This document shows, piece by piece, positions 22,663 through 34,404 of a stretch of 64,000 nt of DNA. The number at the start of each line of letters is the position of its first letter. The stretch's first letter is position 1. The DNA lies in contig CP053161.1 of assembly GCA_014607495.2 (NCBI GenBank), forward strand, positions 6,519,115 to 6,583,114. Reading direction: 5' to 3'. The DNA is from Carposina sasakii. Taxonomy: Eukaryota; Arthropoda; Insecta; Lepidoptera; Carposinidae. The translations under genes were made by a program, and so were the position numbers. The notes beneath the pieces are model-generated. The model was not told the DNA's origin. It saw only the letters and a list, made by a program, of their open reading frames with translations, and did not search any database.

Positions 22663-22672
22663 AATATTATGT

Positions 22673-22709
22673 GAAGAATTTTTTCCATTTTCTTTATTAA
22701 TAATTTTAT
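22673..22709 (+). mobile_element. SINE2, extreme 5' truncation (37 bp) with 10-bp TSD
   Basis: The 37 bp consist only of the SINE2 tail: GAAGAATTTTTTCCATTTTC then TTTATTAATAATTTTAT. Perfect direct repeats AATATTATGT at 22663-22672 and 22710-22719 bound it. Compare the longer copies at 42093 and 53768. Confidence 0.75.
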
Positions 22710-22719
22710 AATATTATGT

Positions 22720-23745
22720 TAGTTTATAGTTTATTCATTGTACATTATTAATTACTCATTTTAATCAATGTTCATATTGTAACTGTCTTGTAAAATAGGT
22801 GGCTTTTTATTAGCTTATTTTTATGAAGATTTCTGCATGTAACATGTTTCCTTTGCTTACAACTTCTCCCATTTTTATCCCTTTTTTCTTAAGACACAAA
22901 AAACTATTTGTTTGGATTTCTAGTTTAAAGGGAGCATGTTTAAAACAAATATCTACTAGGAAACATGAAAGTTGCTGCGCCCTATTTTAAAAAAACGTCC
23001 TCGTTGTAGTTAATTTTAGTACATTTTCCTGTTGGGGTCATTACTTATTTAACTGAATTTAATTTATTCTCGTAAAATGTTTTATGTAGGGGTTTTAGTT
23101 CATAGCAAAAAATGAAATAAACTTGTACTGGTAAGTATACAATTTTTTAAAGAGTTTATGTCATTAAAATGATGATTATAATTTGAAATATCCTACTATT
23201 AATATGTATATATATAAGAGCATACTCTCGACTCATCCTACTCACATTCTAGCATCTTTATTGGTACATGGGTTATTTTGATTTCAGTAAAGTTACCTAA
23301 TAGAGACCATTATGTGCCTGTACATCGTCAAACACTTATTACATGAAGCTTAATTTACTAGTCATTTGATTTTGATTCGATTTGATTGTATTGTAAAGTT
23401 TATTAAAAGCATCTCAGTATATCTACCAACTTTATACATAATAAAAAAGTCTTTCACAAGTTAAATCTGAAATAATAGAATAGGGATTTTATAGCAAAAT
23501 ACAACGATTAGCATAGAAAGCAGCTAAGTTTCCAACATCAGGTGGTATAGAATTTTGAAGGACAAACCTTGAATCTTAAAGCTGGGATAACAACTTGTTT
23601 TATTCTAGTTGAGGAACAGTACTCTCCTACGCCCGAAGAGATAAAAACTGTTAAAGTGACTAAAACAAACACCTACTTCTACCATAGGGGGCATCAACGA
23701 AGTAATATTATTTCTTGACGATGTAAAGTAAGAAATATAAGTATA
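22720..23745. other. Gene-free AT-rich stretch
   Basis: No gene, RNA gene or clear repeat seen. Confidence 0.5.
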
Positions 23746-24104
23746 CAGGATGTTTTTTTGTGGCCACCTTTAACGGAGGGTACGTATTCTATACATGAAA
23801 TAAAGTAAGTTTATGCCAAAAAATGCTGGGAAAAAATTTAAATTCCTTGATTGTGCGAAATTTATAGTGTCTAGTGTTTATGTTAGTTTTTTTATAGACA
23901 GATATTAATTATTTTTCGTGAAAAAATCCTGCTACGCGCGTCTATGTGCATTTATGCAGAAAAACGCAGTCTATTTACTCAACTTTGGACCCTAATATTT
24001 TGGAAACCAGACACTTCCCAGGTATGCTTCCATGGAGAAAAATGATCGTGATGATGAGGAGATTCCGTAATTTTCGGGAACGTTGACGACCAAAAATCAT
24101 CCTG
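23746..24104. mobile_element. Family G TIR element, TA-flanked, 359 bp
   Basis: It starts TA|CAGGATGTTTTTTTG and ends AAAAATCATCCTG|TA. The terminal TA dinucleotides suggest a TA target site. An interior landmark is CCCAGGTATGCTTCCATGGA with GAAAAATGATCGTGATG. A related element lies at 60877-61237. No transposase frame remains. Confidence 0.7.
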
Positions 24105-24117
24105 TATATTGGAGTAT

Positions 24118-24218
24118 ACCCTCAAAATTGGTCAGAAGTGGCACCATGTGGTTCTATCGGCCCTTGGTGCTCTGCCTACCCCGTAATGGATAAAGGCGTG
24201 ATTATATGTATGTATGTA
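24118..24218 (+). mobile_element. Family A retroelement with 13-bp TSD, beside family G
   Basis: Perfect direct repeats TATATTGGAGTAT at 24105-24117 and 24219-24231 bound it. It reads 5' to 3' on the plus strand: ACCCTCAAAATTGGTCAGAA, CTCTGCCTACCCCGTAATGG, ending GTGATTATATGTATGTATG. The insertion point overlaps the right TA boundary of the G element. Confidence 0.85.
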
Positions 24219-24231
24219 TATATTGGAGTAT

Positions 24232-25394
24232 GCTGTAAGGAAAGTTTCTTTTACATGATTCAGAAAGCCTAGGGGTTTTGTAATAACACGACGTGTTATT
24301 TAACTAACATGCCTGCGACATTTGCATACCGTTGAATAGTGTCCACCGACGATGAAATACCTTAGATACCATAGTAAGGGACTTAATTGTGATTGTCAAT
24401 ATTGGAGAGATTTACAGAAAAAACCTTAGATAAGGAATATCGGAAGTAGTGCGTAAGTATTTTGGAAATCTTCTATGGACGCCCACTGGGTGAGTGGGTG
24501 GCCAATAAGTTTGGGAACCGCAGTGTTTGCCAAAATGCGGGAGTTTCCGGACCCTGTTACGGACGCTATGCAAATTTTCCGAATAATAATAAGAATAGGG
24601 GCGAATGGAGGCCGTTTAGCATTTGAACTACACCTGCATGCGAAGTCTATTAAATAACCAACAAGTTCGTGATAGTGTTATTACAATAAAACTGCACGTT
24701 CGCTTCCGGCATTTTCTTAGCATGCCGACATCAGTTCAATGATTATTAACCTCTAGAAAACCAAGGAAACTCAAATACGTCGTCAGCAACAGTAGTCGCA
24801 ATAAATTTCATGAACACTCAGAATTTTTGTCTTTAAGTATACTTATTATTAAAAAGTACATAATTAAATTTACAATAACCCTAAGAATACAGCATTAACA
24901 AATCAAAATAAGTTTATTTATAATATAAGCGGTTTATAACATAATAGTTTAAAGTTAATAGGAATCTTTATTATTTTCAGATAATACAAACTTACAGTCA
25001 ACCAACTTGGTACTCATTTGACTTCTTTGGAGTACCTGAAATAAATAAAAAATTTTGGTTATTATACATGTTATTTAAAAATAGCTCAGTATGAAATGAA
25101 CCAATCACTGCTCAAAAATTGCCTCCGACCATAACTCTCGCAACGACTGCCCTATTTCAAACAACTCTCTTTCACATTTGCTCCTTGACAAAAACCGTAC
25201 TCGTATTCTACACATTAGATTTATCAACAAAAATAAGCATTGAATAAACACTGTCAAAAAGACACTTAGTAAAGTCTGCAACTCAAGGGTTGTTTTTGCG
25301 AATAATTAGTTGTCGCGAACAATAGGAATTCGGCGCCGGATCTGTGTCAAGCGACTTCTCCGCCACCGCCAATTACGGACGGAACAACACTTAC
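24232..25394. other. Gene-free stretch
   Basis: TTTTGTAATAACACGACGTG at 24276 resembles a family H terminus. A plus-strand open frame at 24475-24657 lies in a slightly GC-rich segment but shows no motif. No RNA gene seen. Confidence 0.4.
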
Positions 25395-25445
25395 AGAAAT
25401 GGAGCACTTTTCACGGCTTGAGGGTTTCCAAGATGGCCGCTGCAG
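25395..25445 (-). CDS. Possible 51-bp internal exon
   Basis: On the minus strand TTCCAG precedes 25445 and GTAAGT follows 25395. The frame ending with two bases of a codon reads CSGHLGNPQAVKSAPF, which would join in phase with the exon at 21769. The surrounding 25325-25450 is richer in CG than its neighbours (GGCGCCGG, GCCACCGCC), so a promoter or untranslated exon is equally possible. It is weak evidence only. Confidence 0.18.
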
Positions 25446-25975
25446 CTGGAATATAATTATCAATCCTGACTTGACTATTCAAGGGGCGAATTGAACGTCT
25501 GTATTGTCATATGGTAATGTTGAGTAAGTTTTGTTATGTATTACGTTTTGCAAATACTTAATGTCGCTTTTTTAAGTTGTGACGTTTTTGAGTTGAATGG
25601 GTGCTAAGCCTTTTAACATTTTTAGGTTACTCAATTTATTATGTTAATTCACTTGCAAATGTTAATAATACATCACCAATAAGCTATTTCTCGATTGAAC
25701 GAATAAAACGAGAAAAGTTCAAAACCGCGAATACTCGTATTGTTCATTGTAGAGCCACAAATACGTACTTCACTCAAGTACGGGCTTAAGTAATGTGATT
25801 GTTTGGTTTAAAATCCAATCTCACACAGAAGCTATGAGGCCCTGAGGTTGGGCTGATGGAATTAGCGCGAGTTGTGAGAAGTTATAATTTGTATGTCATA
25901 CACATGCGGTACTTGGTTTATTGCTCTTACGTTGTTAGTAGGTACTTGATTTAAGACGAATAGCTTTGTGTACTT

Positions 25976-26172
25976 TTTGTCTGTGCGTTTGTGCACGCTA
26001 ATCTCAGAAACGGCTGAACCGATTTCGATGCCGTTTTCAGGAATATATTGTGACAGGTCCCACTTAACATATAGGCTACTTTTTATCCCGGGAAAATGTT
26101 TTTATCATGGATAATTTCGATATCTTGCTTTTTTCTGTAGTCCACGCGGACGGAGTCGCGGGCGTCCACTAG
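25976..26172 (+). repeat. Family J repeat
   Basis: TTTTGTCTGTGCGTTTGTGC near the start, GGCTGAACCGATTTCGATGC in the middle, then CCACGCGGACGGAGTCGCGG and a CTAGTA end. This layout is typical of a very common lepidopteran element whose CTAG-type end suggests a Helitron-related origin; that assignment is inference. Confidence 0.6.
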
Positions 26173-26435
26173 TACACTAATATATCTTCCCTTTACCTAC
26201 CAGTGTCACAGATTAGATCAATAACAGAGTGGACACGCGACTTGTTACCAATTAACCCGTAATAAAGGGGCTTTGGGTTTCCTGACCACAGTTTAGAGAT
26301 ACATAGGTAGATATAGTCAAGGGCGTAATATTGTGTAATTATTCTGAACAAAAAAAATCCTTTTATATCATGCTTATTAACATATAATTATGTTAACGAT
26401 AGCGAGATTGTTGTATTTGTGCGTGAAAAGCGGCG
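26173..26435. other. Gene-free stretch
   Basis: Nothing recognised. Confidence 0.5.
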
Positions 26436-26557
26436 TTAGGCACACCCCTTACCACGTGGGACCTAATAGGCTTATTGGTGAAAAGTGAGTGTGTAAACTG
26501 CACACTTCTGCCCAACCTCTTTGGGGGATAATGGGCGTGACTATATGTAGGTATGTA
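26436..26557 (+). repeat. Family A-like repeat, divergent subfamily
   Basis: It ends in GGGCGTGACTATATGTAGGT and ATGTATG, the same tail type as family A, but the body differs (TTAGGCACACCCCTTACCAC, GGGACCTAATAGGC, CTTCTGCCCAACCTCTTTGG). Confidence 0.55.
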
Positions 26558-26850
26558 TGTCACATATTAGTTTCATATCAGTAGTGAATTCTAAGGGAGA
26601 AAGTAGTTCCTTCTTGCCGGTATCACGATAGACGCCCATGGATAGACTTAAGAAATAGACAATACCTACTTCAACGGTAGAAACTGATGAATATGAACTG
26701 CAGAATCTACCTATAGTTTAAACCTCAACCTGGGGGGAGAAAGGTGTCGCTATAAGTTTAATATAAACTTCGAAATAGCAAAGACAGTTGTCTGCTTACG
26801 AATTAAAATAGTTTCCGGGAAATCGTTTCCATTTCAGTTTCCATGTAAAT

Positions 26851-27336
26851 ACAGGGTGTAGGTGACAGCCAGGCAAATACTGAAATGCTGAACAAGTACT
26901 ATTGTGTTGAGTTATACGTTAGTGTTATTACTCGCAGGAAATGTATTTTTGATTTAACAGTATTTGAATGTATTTAACAGTAATCTTTGCTCTCCGCGCC
27001 AATTGTATCGGGCGATCCTGTGACTAATTAAATAGGCTTATTGGTCATTGTGTGGCACATTGCTATTTTTTTGCATCACTTGTGTCTCTCCATTAGGGTT
27101 CATCAGTTATTTGAACATTTTTGAGGTAATTTTTTTTAAAATCATCTTTTGGTTAAAATTTTATTTTTAAATAATTATCTGAGGCCTAATTAAACGAAAA
27201 AAAAAATCTGGAAAATATGAAAAAAATGACGGAAAATTTTGGAATGTTCCTGCGAAAATTTTCAGTGTTTTCCGCCTCAGAATCATGGTCTGAAGTCATG
27301 GTATCAATATTTTCCTGGCTGTCACAAATACCCTGT
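26851..27336 (+). mobile_element. Family F TIR element, 486 bp, complete
   Basis: It starts ACAGGGTGTAGGTGACAGCC and ends CCTGGCTGTCACAAATACCC followed by TGT, nearly perfect inverted termini within TA ... TA flanks. It matches 57087-57570 end to end and 53420-53908 in reverse. No transposase frame is present, so it is non-autonomous. Confidence 0.8.
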
Positions 27337-27512
27337 ATAAGAACGTAATTTTACATTTTTATATACACAAATTATAATTATTTTATAAAAATGAATATTT
27401 TCTATTTATGAAAGCTCTTGAATATTTATATTAGATGCTACTTAAAAACCAATATTTCAATAGCGATAACAGTAATAAGCCAATATTCCAAAGAGGATTA
27501 TCTATACAGGTC

Positions 27513-27713
27513 ACAGGGTGTTACAGAAGGGGTACGTAAAGCGAAATGCTATAAAACAGCCCCTTAATTAATATTTCTGAGTTAAGTAATTTCTTCAAAC
27601 AATCTATAAAAATAAACATGTGATATCGAGACTTTAATTTTGTAGATAGGTTTTCTGTAATGGAATATTTTCATAGCATTTTCGCTTAACATGACCCTTT
27701 TGTTAAACCTTAT
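27513..27713 (+). mobile_element. Family E TIR element, complete, about 200 bp
   Basis: The left terminus CAGGGTGTTACAGAAGGGGT with GTAAAGCGAAATGCTAT is mirrored by the right terminus ATAGCATTTTCGCTTAACAT with GACCCTTTTGTTAAACC. This is the only copy here with both ends visible. Confidence 0.75.
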
Positions 27714-28504
27714 ATTGATACACGGATTGATAACTCTGCTTGTCTTGGCAACATTTTACATTAATAATTTGAAATATTTTTGGTGGAATAGTACAAGTTT
27801 CGTAAAATATGCTGCTCCATATGCTATACTGTAATATCTATACTGTGGCCCTGATTATCGAGTACCCGGCTAATTGTGGCGTGAGCTATGCATGCTTAAC
27901 CACCACCGATGGGGCTGTGCAACTCTAATTGGTACTGCCAGTGATGTTACCTGTCCGTTTGTACCTGTTTCCTGTAATGAGTGAATGTGGACGAAGGTTT
28001 GTAGGCTAGTCTACTCAGCTACTCTGTGATATTTATATTGAATAAAAAATGTAAAACGAAGTTTGGATAGGTTTTCCACATATTTATTTATTTAATTTTT
28101 TAAATGATTAGTGTAAATAAATTGCAGGAATAAAATGATCAACCTATACATTGACGCGAGAAACATTAACAGTTGTAACACCACGGAGGACTCATGAGGG
28201 TCTCTACTGGTGGGTATAGTTACCGCGGACCTATGTGTTAATAAGCGAAGTCCAAAACTTAATTATCCATAGAGTTACTTATTCCACTATTTTTGGAGTC
28301 TGGGTTTGGCGTTTGTTTTACGTCCGGCTGCTTGCCTAACACTAGCCATTCTCGGGTATAGCTAAGTATAAATTTTTGTAACAAAAAATCCGTACACGAA
28401 ATAACTTCAGTGGTAGGCAAAGGCCCGTGACTGCAATCAAACGCCTTCGAACCGAACGGCACATGACTTAACCTTTGGGCTATCACCGATTATAACTTAT
28501 TCAT
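27714..28504. other. Gene-free stretch
   Basis: No gene recognised. The minus-strand frame at 28259-28486 has no motif. Confidence 0.45.
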
Positions 28505-28740
28505 CTTCTTCGTCTTCAGCCTATTGCAGTCCACTGCTGGGCGTAGGACTCCCCCAGGACACGCCACAAGGCTACTGCCATGAGGGGTTTTTGCCCATAG
28601 TCACCACGCTGGGCAGGCGGGTTGGTGACCGCAGTCTGAGGCGCTGCTGCCCACCTCCCGGAAACCCTTAATCGCCTCGTACGATACCCACGGGCAGGCA
28701 TGGGGTGGTACAAATTCTACTCTGCCGGCACCACGCGGCT
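28505..28740 (-). mobile_element. Family C retroelement with 11-bp TSD
   Basis: Direct repeats AACTTATTCAT (28494-28504) and AACTTATTAAT (28741-28751) differ by one base. On the minus strand it begins AGCCGCGTGGTGCCGGCAGA and ends GCAATAGGCTGAAGACGAAG. A frame near its 3' end encodes the peptide ALWRVLGESYAQQWTAIG before a stop; the equivalent peptide at 42426 is ALWRALGEAYVQQWTAIG. Confidence 0.85.
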
Positions 28741-28751
28741 AACTTATTAAT

Positions 28752-29092
28752 GGATTAATAAAATCTTACCCTTATGGCGAGCTCTGCGTAAAATATAAAC
28801 AGGGTGCGGACTGCGGGGTCGTTGTAAATGTTTTCGCAGAAATATGGACGTGAGCTTTATCTAGTGTTATTGAAATTTTATGCCGAGGTTTTATTACATT
28901 TATGATATAGGGTTCATATTATTGTGTGTTGTTTACATATACCTATATTGTAAGTACACGTAGTTATTAGGAAATGTGTAGGTAAGATTTGTACCTACAT
29001 TTTATTTATGTTATAAATGTTTGTTATAAGTTTAATTTAATTGTCAATATTGAGAAGTTGGAAGCGATTACTCTCAGTTACATTATTGGTAC
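28752..29092. other. Gene-free AT-rich stretch
   Basis: Nothing recognised. Confidence 0.5.
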
Positions 29093-29280
29093 ATAGATAG
29101 ATAGATATATAGATAAAATTCTTTATTGTACTACAGCAAAAAACCACATGTACAAGGGCGAGCTTAATGCCTTGCAAGGCATTCTCTACCAGCTAACCTG
29201 GTTACTTATGAATATCATCTGTTGGTAGCACTATCAGAGATGTGGATAAGAAAAACAATACAGTCATCTAAAATTACATC
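29093..29280 (-). repeat. Non-LTR type 3' end with (TCTA)n tail
   Basis: On the plus strand it starts TAGATAGATAGATATATAGA, then AAATTCTTTATTGTAC, GGGCGAGCTTAATGCCTTGC and ATTCTCTACCAGCTAACCTG. Read on the minus strand the tetranucleotide run is the 3' tail. The layout is familiar from lepidopteran LINE or SINE tails; family not determined. Confidence 0.55.
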
Positions 29281-29671
29281 TCATTACATTATAAATAAAA
29301 TAAAATGTACATACACCTAGATCATTACAAGATTATTAAGAGTTACCGCGAACTCAATTTTTTTCTTTACGACAAGAGTCAGTTCGATCTTTCGTCCACA
29401 CAGTAAATATGTATATGAAAACCTGCGATTGTAAAAGTTGGAAGTCTTGGTAAATAGCCCTTTTCGTGCTACAAAACTAAATCTACTTCCCTGCCAACCG
29501 TATGTGAATTTAAGAAGTTAAATTGAAAACGGCGCATCCTGACAGCGATCGATGGGTTGAGTCATGAAGGGAAGACAAGCAGGAGATGTGATAATGAATA
29601 TGGCCAAGCGAGCATAGCGAAGAATAAATCATATCTACCATAGTTTTTTTCCGGTCACCCACGTAACGGTA
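29281..29671. other. Gene-free stretch
   Basis: Nothing recognised. Confidence 0.45.
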
Positions 29672-29900
29672 TACCATACATAACCTCAAGCCTATGTCCC
29701 ATAGGGGTAGGCAGAGACTACAGTGGGATAAGCACGAACCTCTCGATAGTCCGTAACGTTATCGTCAAACGGTAAAATCTCATAGATTTTGATTGCGAAT
29801 CGATAGCGTTACGGCACGTAAAAAGGTTCATGTTTACTCTAATTATCTCCATTTAGAACGTTTCAAACATACCTCTCTCGTCTCTTCAACATTAATCTTC
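29672..29900. repeat. Family A2 repeat split by a family B MITE
   Basis: Left part CATACATAACCTCAAGCCTA, CCCATAGGGGTAGGCAGAGA; right part TCTCCATTTAGAACGTTTCA, CATACCTCTCTCGTCTC. The uninterrupted homologue at 41022-41175 shows these two parts adjacent, so the family B copy is a later insertion. Confidence 0.75.
29725..29840. mobile_element. Family B MITE nested in family A2
   Basis: GGGATAAGCACGAACCTCTC to AGGTTCATGTTTACTCT, 116 bp like the other copies. The right terminus carries several C-to-T changes. The empty site is visible at 41063. Confidence 0.8.
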
Positions 29901-30800
29901 GTTCTATGAATAAACGTTTTATAAGCATCTCCTCATTAAACTCCCGCCTTGGACAGAATTTACCGCTTACGGACCTTTCTGTTCAGTTTAATGTAAAAAA
30001 CTATTTGAATAGCTATAAATTACGATAGTACCTACTATTGATTGAATCATAGCGGTTTTAGGGAAAAAGGGTTCAATATAAATAGGTCCTATAATTTATC
30101 CTCTTTAATGTTTCTTCTAAATAAGTATTTAGTTTTATATGCTTACTTGCATGTTATGTGTTTGATCATTCATGTAATCTTAACCCGGAACGTAATCTTT
30201 CTGCCAACAAATTGCTCTACATTTTTAGCGAATGGTATTAAAAATGTTCATCTGTGCAATGAAATAAATAATTTTCAAGCGATTTTTTACAACACATATA
30301 GAATCTCGGTAACGACATTTCAACCTATTTGGTATAACCTGAAATGTACAAGTAAAAAAAAAAAAATTAAATTGACACAAATGATTCGTACTCATCCTGA
30401 AGTATAAAAAAGTAACATCACCCAAATGCGTACAACATATATTCTGATGATAATATGTAGGGCAAAGAAAATAAAATTTCTCATTTGCCTGAAGTGCCTA
30501 CATCGTGTTGAGTGCATTACTGTATTAGGGAAATGTGGGTAATTTTTCAAACCGCCCCGGTGCGGTGCGACCTTAGTATATTATGTTAGTAATTAGCTTT
30601 CCCATTTATTACTTTCTGATTGAAAGCTGAGTGATGTTATTAGGTGGTTATTTTCAGGTAGCTTGGAAATAAATATACTTCAAATCTTTGTGGTTGTATT
30701 TTCAAGAATGAACTTGAGAATGGGATCTTGCTTTAAATCCAAGGCTTACATTTAGGGAAAGAAAATTCGAAGTTTAATTAACTGTTCTTTTTAATTACTA
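29901..30800. other. Gene-free AT-rich stretch
   Basis: A plus-strand open frame at 30042-30407 (121 codons) is very AT-rich, contains a Lys run and shows no motif; judged to be chance. Confidence 0.45.
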
Positions 30801-31220
30801 GAAGCTGCATCTCCTTCTGTGCATCTCGTAAGAGTCGACAAAGGAACTCGAGCTATGAGCTAGCAACTTCGTTTTCAGTCTATTGCAGTCCACTGCTGGA
30901 CGTAGGCCTCTCCCAGGGCACGCCACAAGGCTACTGCCTTAGGGGGTTTGTGCTCATAGTCACCACGCTGGGCAGGCGGGTTGGTGCCCGCAGTCTGATT
31001 TTTCGACTATGTTGTCAGCACGGGAGGCGCTGCTGCCCACCTTTCGGAAACCTTTAATCGCCTCGTATGATACCCACGGGCAGGCAGGGGTGGTACAAAC
31101 TCTACTCTGTCGGCACCGCGCAGCTAACTAAGCTGGCAACTTATCCCTGATTATTAACACCTGTTCCCGCTATACTGTGGGAACTTCTTTATGTTCCCCA
31201 GGCTACCCCATGTCGGGAAC
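30801..31220 (-). repeat. Family D repeat interrupted by family C
   Basis: Left part GAAGCTGCATCTCCTTCTGT and AGTCGACAAAGGAACTCGAG; right part GATTATTAACACCTGTTCCC and CCATGTCGGGAACACAGCCG. Together they form a D copy split at its GATAAGCTAGCAACTTG site. Confidence 0.8.
30870..31130 (-). mobile_element. Family C retroelement, 261 bp, nested in family D, 12-bp TSD
   Basis: Direct repeats AGCTAGCAACTT (30858-30869) and AGCTGGCAACTT (31131-31142) bound the element; this sequence is part of the D target. On the minus strand it runs from TAGTTAGCTGCGCGGTGCCG to GACTGCAATAGACTGAAAAC. It may be the fullest C copy with a defined 5' end. Confidence 0.9.
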
Positions 31221-33269
31221 ACAGCCGCGTGTAAAGGGGTAGTTTCCTTTGGTTGAATATTAATAACATCTTATTCTTATCAGAATAAATAATCAAAATC
31301 ATACCGATCTGTAAAATTACAATTTTATTAGGTGTCCAAATGAGGTAGTTATAAGCCTTCAAAGTTAAGTGGGCAAGTCCATTTTTCAAATGTAAAATTA
31401 ATTGAAAATTACAACATCACATGTCCACCTGCATCATTTACAGCAACTTTTGTTTTGTGATCATATTTATAAACGCAATATTTAATATAGCTGTAGAACA
31501 AAGTTCTTTTACGCGCATACAAGTTGCTTAAAGAGTGACGTCACGTCGTGGTAGCCGTTTGTATGGAGCGTTTTTTGGCAAGTCTAAAATTGTGATTTTG
31601 AAATCATTATATCCCGGAAAGTATTCACGCTAGCGAAGTTTTTCTTTCGCAAATGTTTCTTTTATTTTATGAACTTACGATATAAATACAAATAAAAAAA
31701 CTGTAAACGACCCTATTATATGTATGTTCCCCAAAGATTTAATTAGAATAATAATGTATTCCTAAGCGTAAAAGTGTAGAGTCAGAAATGCAAAATTATT
31801 ACTAAAAGGTAGAAGCGAATGCAAACAATTATACAATTGAGCACCTAAAGTACGGGCTTCTACAATAATTACTTGCTCCCATTGTGTGCTTTAAACTGTC
31901 GCGATAAAGTTCAATTCGGCGTGAAAAATTCCCAGTTTACAATAGCTGTATTTTAGACAAGTTGACGAGCTTTCAGAGATAACTGCTCTGAAACATTGCT
32001 TTGTCCTATTATTCATTGTTTCTGTAACTGCTTCTAAGGGATGGCATCCATATACAGACTTGCCAGAAATGTACTGTGTTTACCAATATCATACCTATTT
32101 TAAAAAATCAAGGACGTAGATGCTATAAAAATCTGAACCAGTAGCATCTGAGCCAGTTGTAAGTTTTTAGCAATATAACAGCTATAGGTACTATCTTTAG
32201 ATAGTACTATCTTTAGATAGTACCTTTAGTCCACAGAGGCTTCGTTTGCTGGTTCCCCATCGCCACCTATCGAGTTTAATTTTGTGTTTTTACCCTTGCC
32301 ATCTATAAAATGTATAGCCTACACAAAAATATTTATTTATATAAACCTTGTAAATCAATACAGAAAAATTTATTATTTATTTTACATCTAGGTTATAAAG
32401 TGAAAAACAATCCTTATTCTGTCACCTTTATCTCGAGTAACATTTTAGTTTTATTTCATTGTGATGTGACGAGCTACTTTAATATTGTGATCGCGAATAA
32501 AAGAGCTTTTCAGGTATTCTTTATGGCTCCAACAATGTTAAATAAAATTCTCACTGAACCGTGAATTTACAGATATTAGTATGGTAAACTACTGGCGAAG
32601 ATAAGGTTACATACACAATATATAAGGTCCCTATTTTGTATGTGCTCGCTCCCTTTAATATTTATTTTATGTTAATACACTTTACTTTACAATGGTCTAG
32701 TTTACTTTACACTGGTCCTTCTTTTCTACTGTTTGAGTTTTTTTGATGTTTTTGGTTATGAAACTGAGTCAAATTAGATTGTTGTTAGTGTTTAGCGTCG
32801 ATTAACAGTTCTATTTTATAATCGTTTATGTGTTAATGTTAGTTAAAAGATCGCATTTGTTTTTCCATATATTATTAACTTTCTTAAATTGGTTGATGAT
32901 ACCTACGTGTATATTTTTCCATGACGCTTCCATCCACCATTATCAAATAGACAAATACAACTGCAAAAAACCTCAAGTTTAGAAACTTCAAAACTACGGA
33001 TCAAACTAGGCTACACACCCACGCCTATGTAACGAACCCGAGTTTCGGAATTAACGTGATACAAAAGCTGTATTTTATGATGCGAAATTGCAAAATTCGA
33101 AGTGTTTCTCTGCCGGTTCCGCCCCGCTGATTGTCAAAGCTGATGTGACAATGTGCTGCTCGTCAGCACCATATTTTATTCACTATTTAATAAAATACAT
33201 AATATGGTTCTTTGACACATTCATATTTTTGAAACGTCCATATTAATTTTATTTGTGCTGATTTATTTG
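31221..33269. other. Gene-free stretch
   Basis: No gene recognised. At 31520-31630, GAGTGACGTCACGTCGTGGT followed by AGCCGTTTGTATGGAGCG has the look of a dispersed repeat, but no second copy is in the window. A plus-strand frame at 32310-32564 has no motif. Confidence 0.4.
32189..32223. repeat. 16-bp tandem unit that is nearly palindromic
   Basis: TACTATCTTTAGATAG occurs twice in direct succession and is followed by TAC. Each TACTATCTTTAGATAGTA reads almost the same on the other strand. Confidence 0.8.
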
Positions 33270-33545
33270 AGTCGACTAATGATCTCAGGCATGATCTCAG
33301 GCATTCTCTCAGGCGATAAGCTAGCAAGTTATTACTGATCTTTTAGGCAAGCGCGTTCCATATTAGACTGCAACGGTGCTTACAATCAGGCGCGTTGTGG
33401 TCAAGCGTCAGCCTATTTAATATAAAAAAAGATCTACATCTATCCCAGCAATGATAAACGTGGATGTGGGATCTATTTTATGATTCTGCAGTTGTGGATA
33501 CCCCATTACAGAAACGCAACCGTGTGTATGTGTAAACATATTATT
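33270..33545 (-). repeat. Family D repeat with internal duplication
   Basis: AGTCGACTAATGATCTCAGG and CATTCTCTCAGGCGATAAGC on one side, ATTCTGCAGTTGTGGATACC with CCATTACAGAAACGC on the other. The GATCTCAGGCAT motif is repeated locally, and extra sequence lies in the middle. Confidence 0.7.
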
Positions 33546-33752
33546 ATGTATGCATTCAATAATTTTTCGGGACTCTTTACTATTTCGGGGCATATTCCTA
33601 GTAGTTACTTACCACGTACTTCATTTACGGTATGACAGTAGCACTAAGGTTGATAGTTTAGTAAAACAACAATAACTTACAATGAGAATCAGGAATTCTA
33701 AAGGAAGGAAGGATTCTACAGATCTAAGATTATGGATCCAAAGGTGACCGGC

Positions 33753-33806
33753 GGCGGGTTGGTGACCGCAGTGTGATTTTTGTCAGCACGGGAGGCTATT
33801 ACGCTT
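33753..33806 (-). repeat. Family C internal fragment
   Basis: CGGCGGGTTGGTGACCGCAG, TTTTTGTCAGCACGGGAGGC matches the middle of family C. It directly abuts the foldback element starting at 33813. Confidence 0.65.
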
Positions 33807-33812
33807 ACAAGG

Positions 33813-34404
33813 TATAAAAAATTAAATAAAAAAATTAAGAAAACCCCCACCCAAATAAAGTACGCAATTATTATGACAAAAGGTTTAAAATGCTAAACCC
33901 TATAAAAAGCAAAAAATTACTTTTAACACTACGTAAGTACCAACTAAAGCATGTCAGACTTTCTACTCGGGCCACCTTTATGTCGGAGGCATAACCGCTA
34001 ATTTTGAACTGCAAATGGTTATCTTGGCCTGCTTTTGACCGTACGTATAAAATTTTTGATAAAATTTTGTCGCGTCATAATTTTTTTTATACGAATGTTG
34101 TGATTAGGTAGGAATCATTTGATTTAGGTAAGTATTTTTGAAGATAAAAAGCGGTCCCCCGACGCAACAAAATTTAATCAAAAATTTCATACGTACGGTC
34201 AACAGCAGGCCAAGATAACCATTTGCAGTTCAAAATTAGCGGTTATGCCTCTGACATAAAGGTGGCACAAAGTCCCGAGTAGAAAGTCTGACATGCTTTA
34301 GTTGGTACATACGTTGTGTTAAAAGTTATTTTTTGCTAATTATAGGGTTTAGCATTATAATTATAGTCGGGGGTTTTCTTAAATTTTTTATTTAATTTTT
34401 TATT
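33813..34404. mobile_element. Foldback element, arms of about 245-265 bp
   Basis: Arms 33813-34076 and 34160-34404 are reverse complements with a few mismatches and small indels, separated by about 83 bp. The best-conserved core reads GCATGTCAGACTTTCTACTC, then GAGGCATAACCGCTAATTTT and GCAAATGGTTATCTTGGCCT. No coding capacity. This is a large MITE or foldback-type element. Confidence 0.85.

Noticed and set aside
30042..30407. A 121-codon open frame
   Set aside because: It contains an A11 run read as lysines and otherwise biased AT-rich codons; no recognisable domain.
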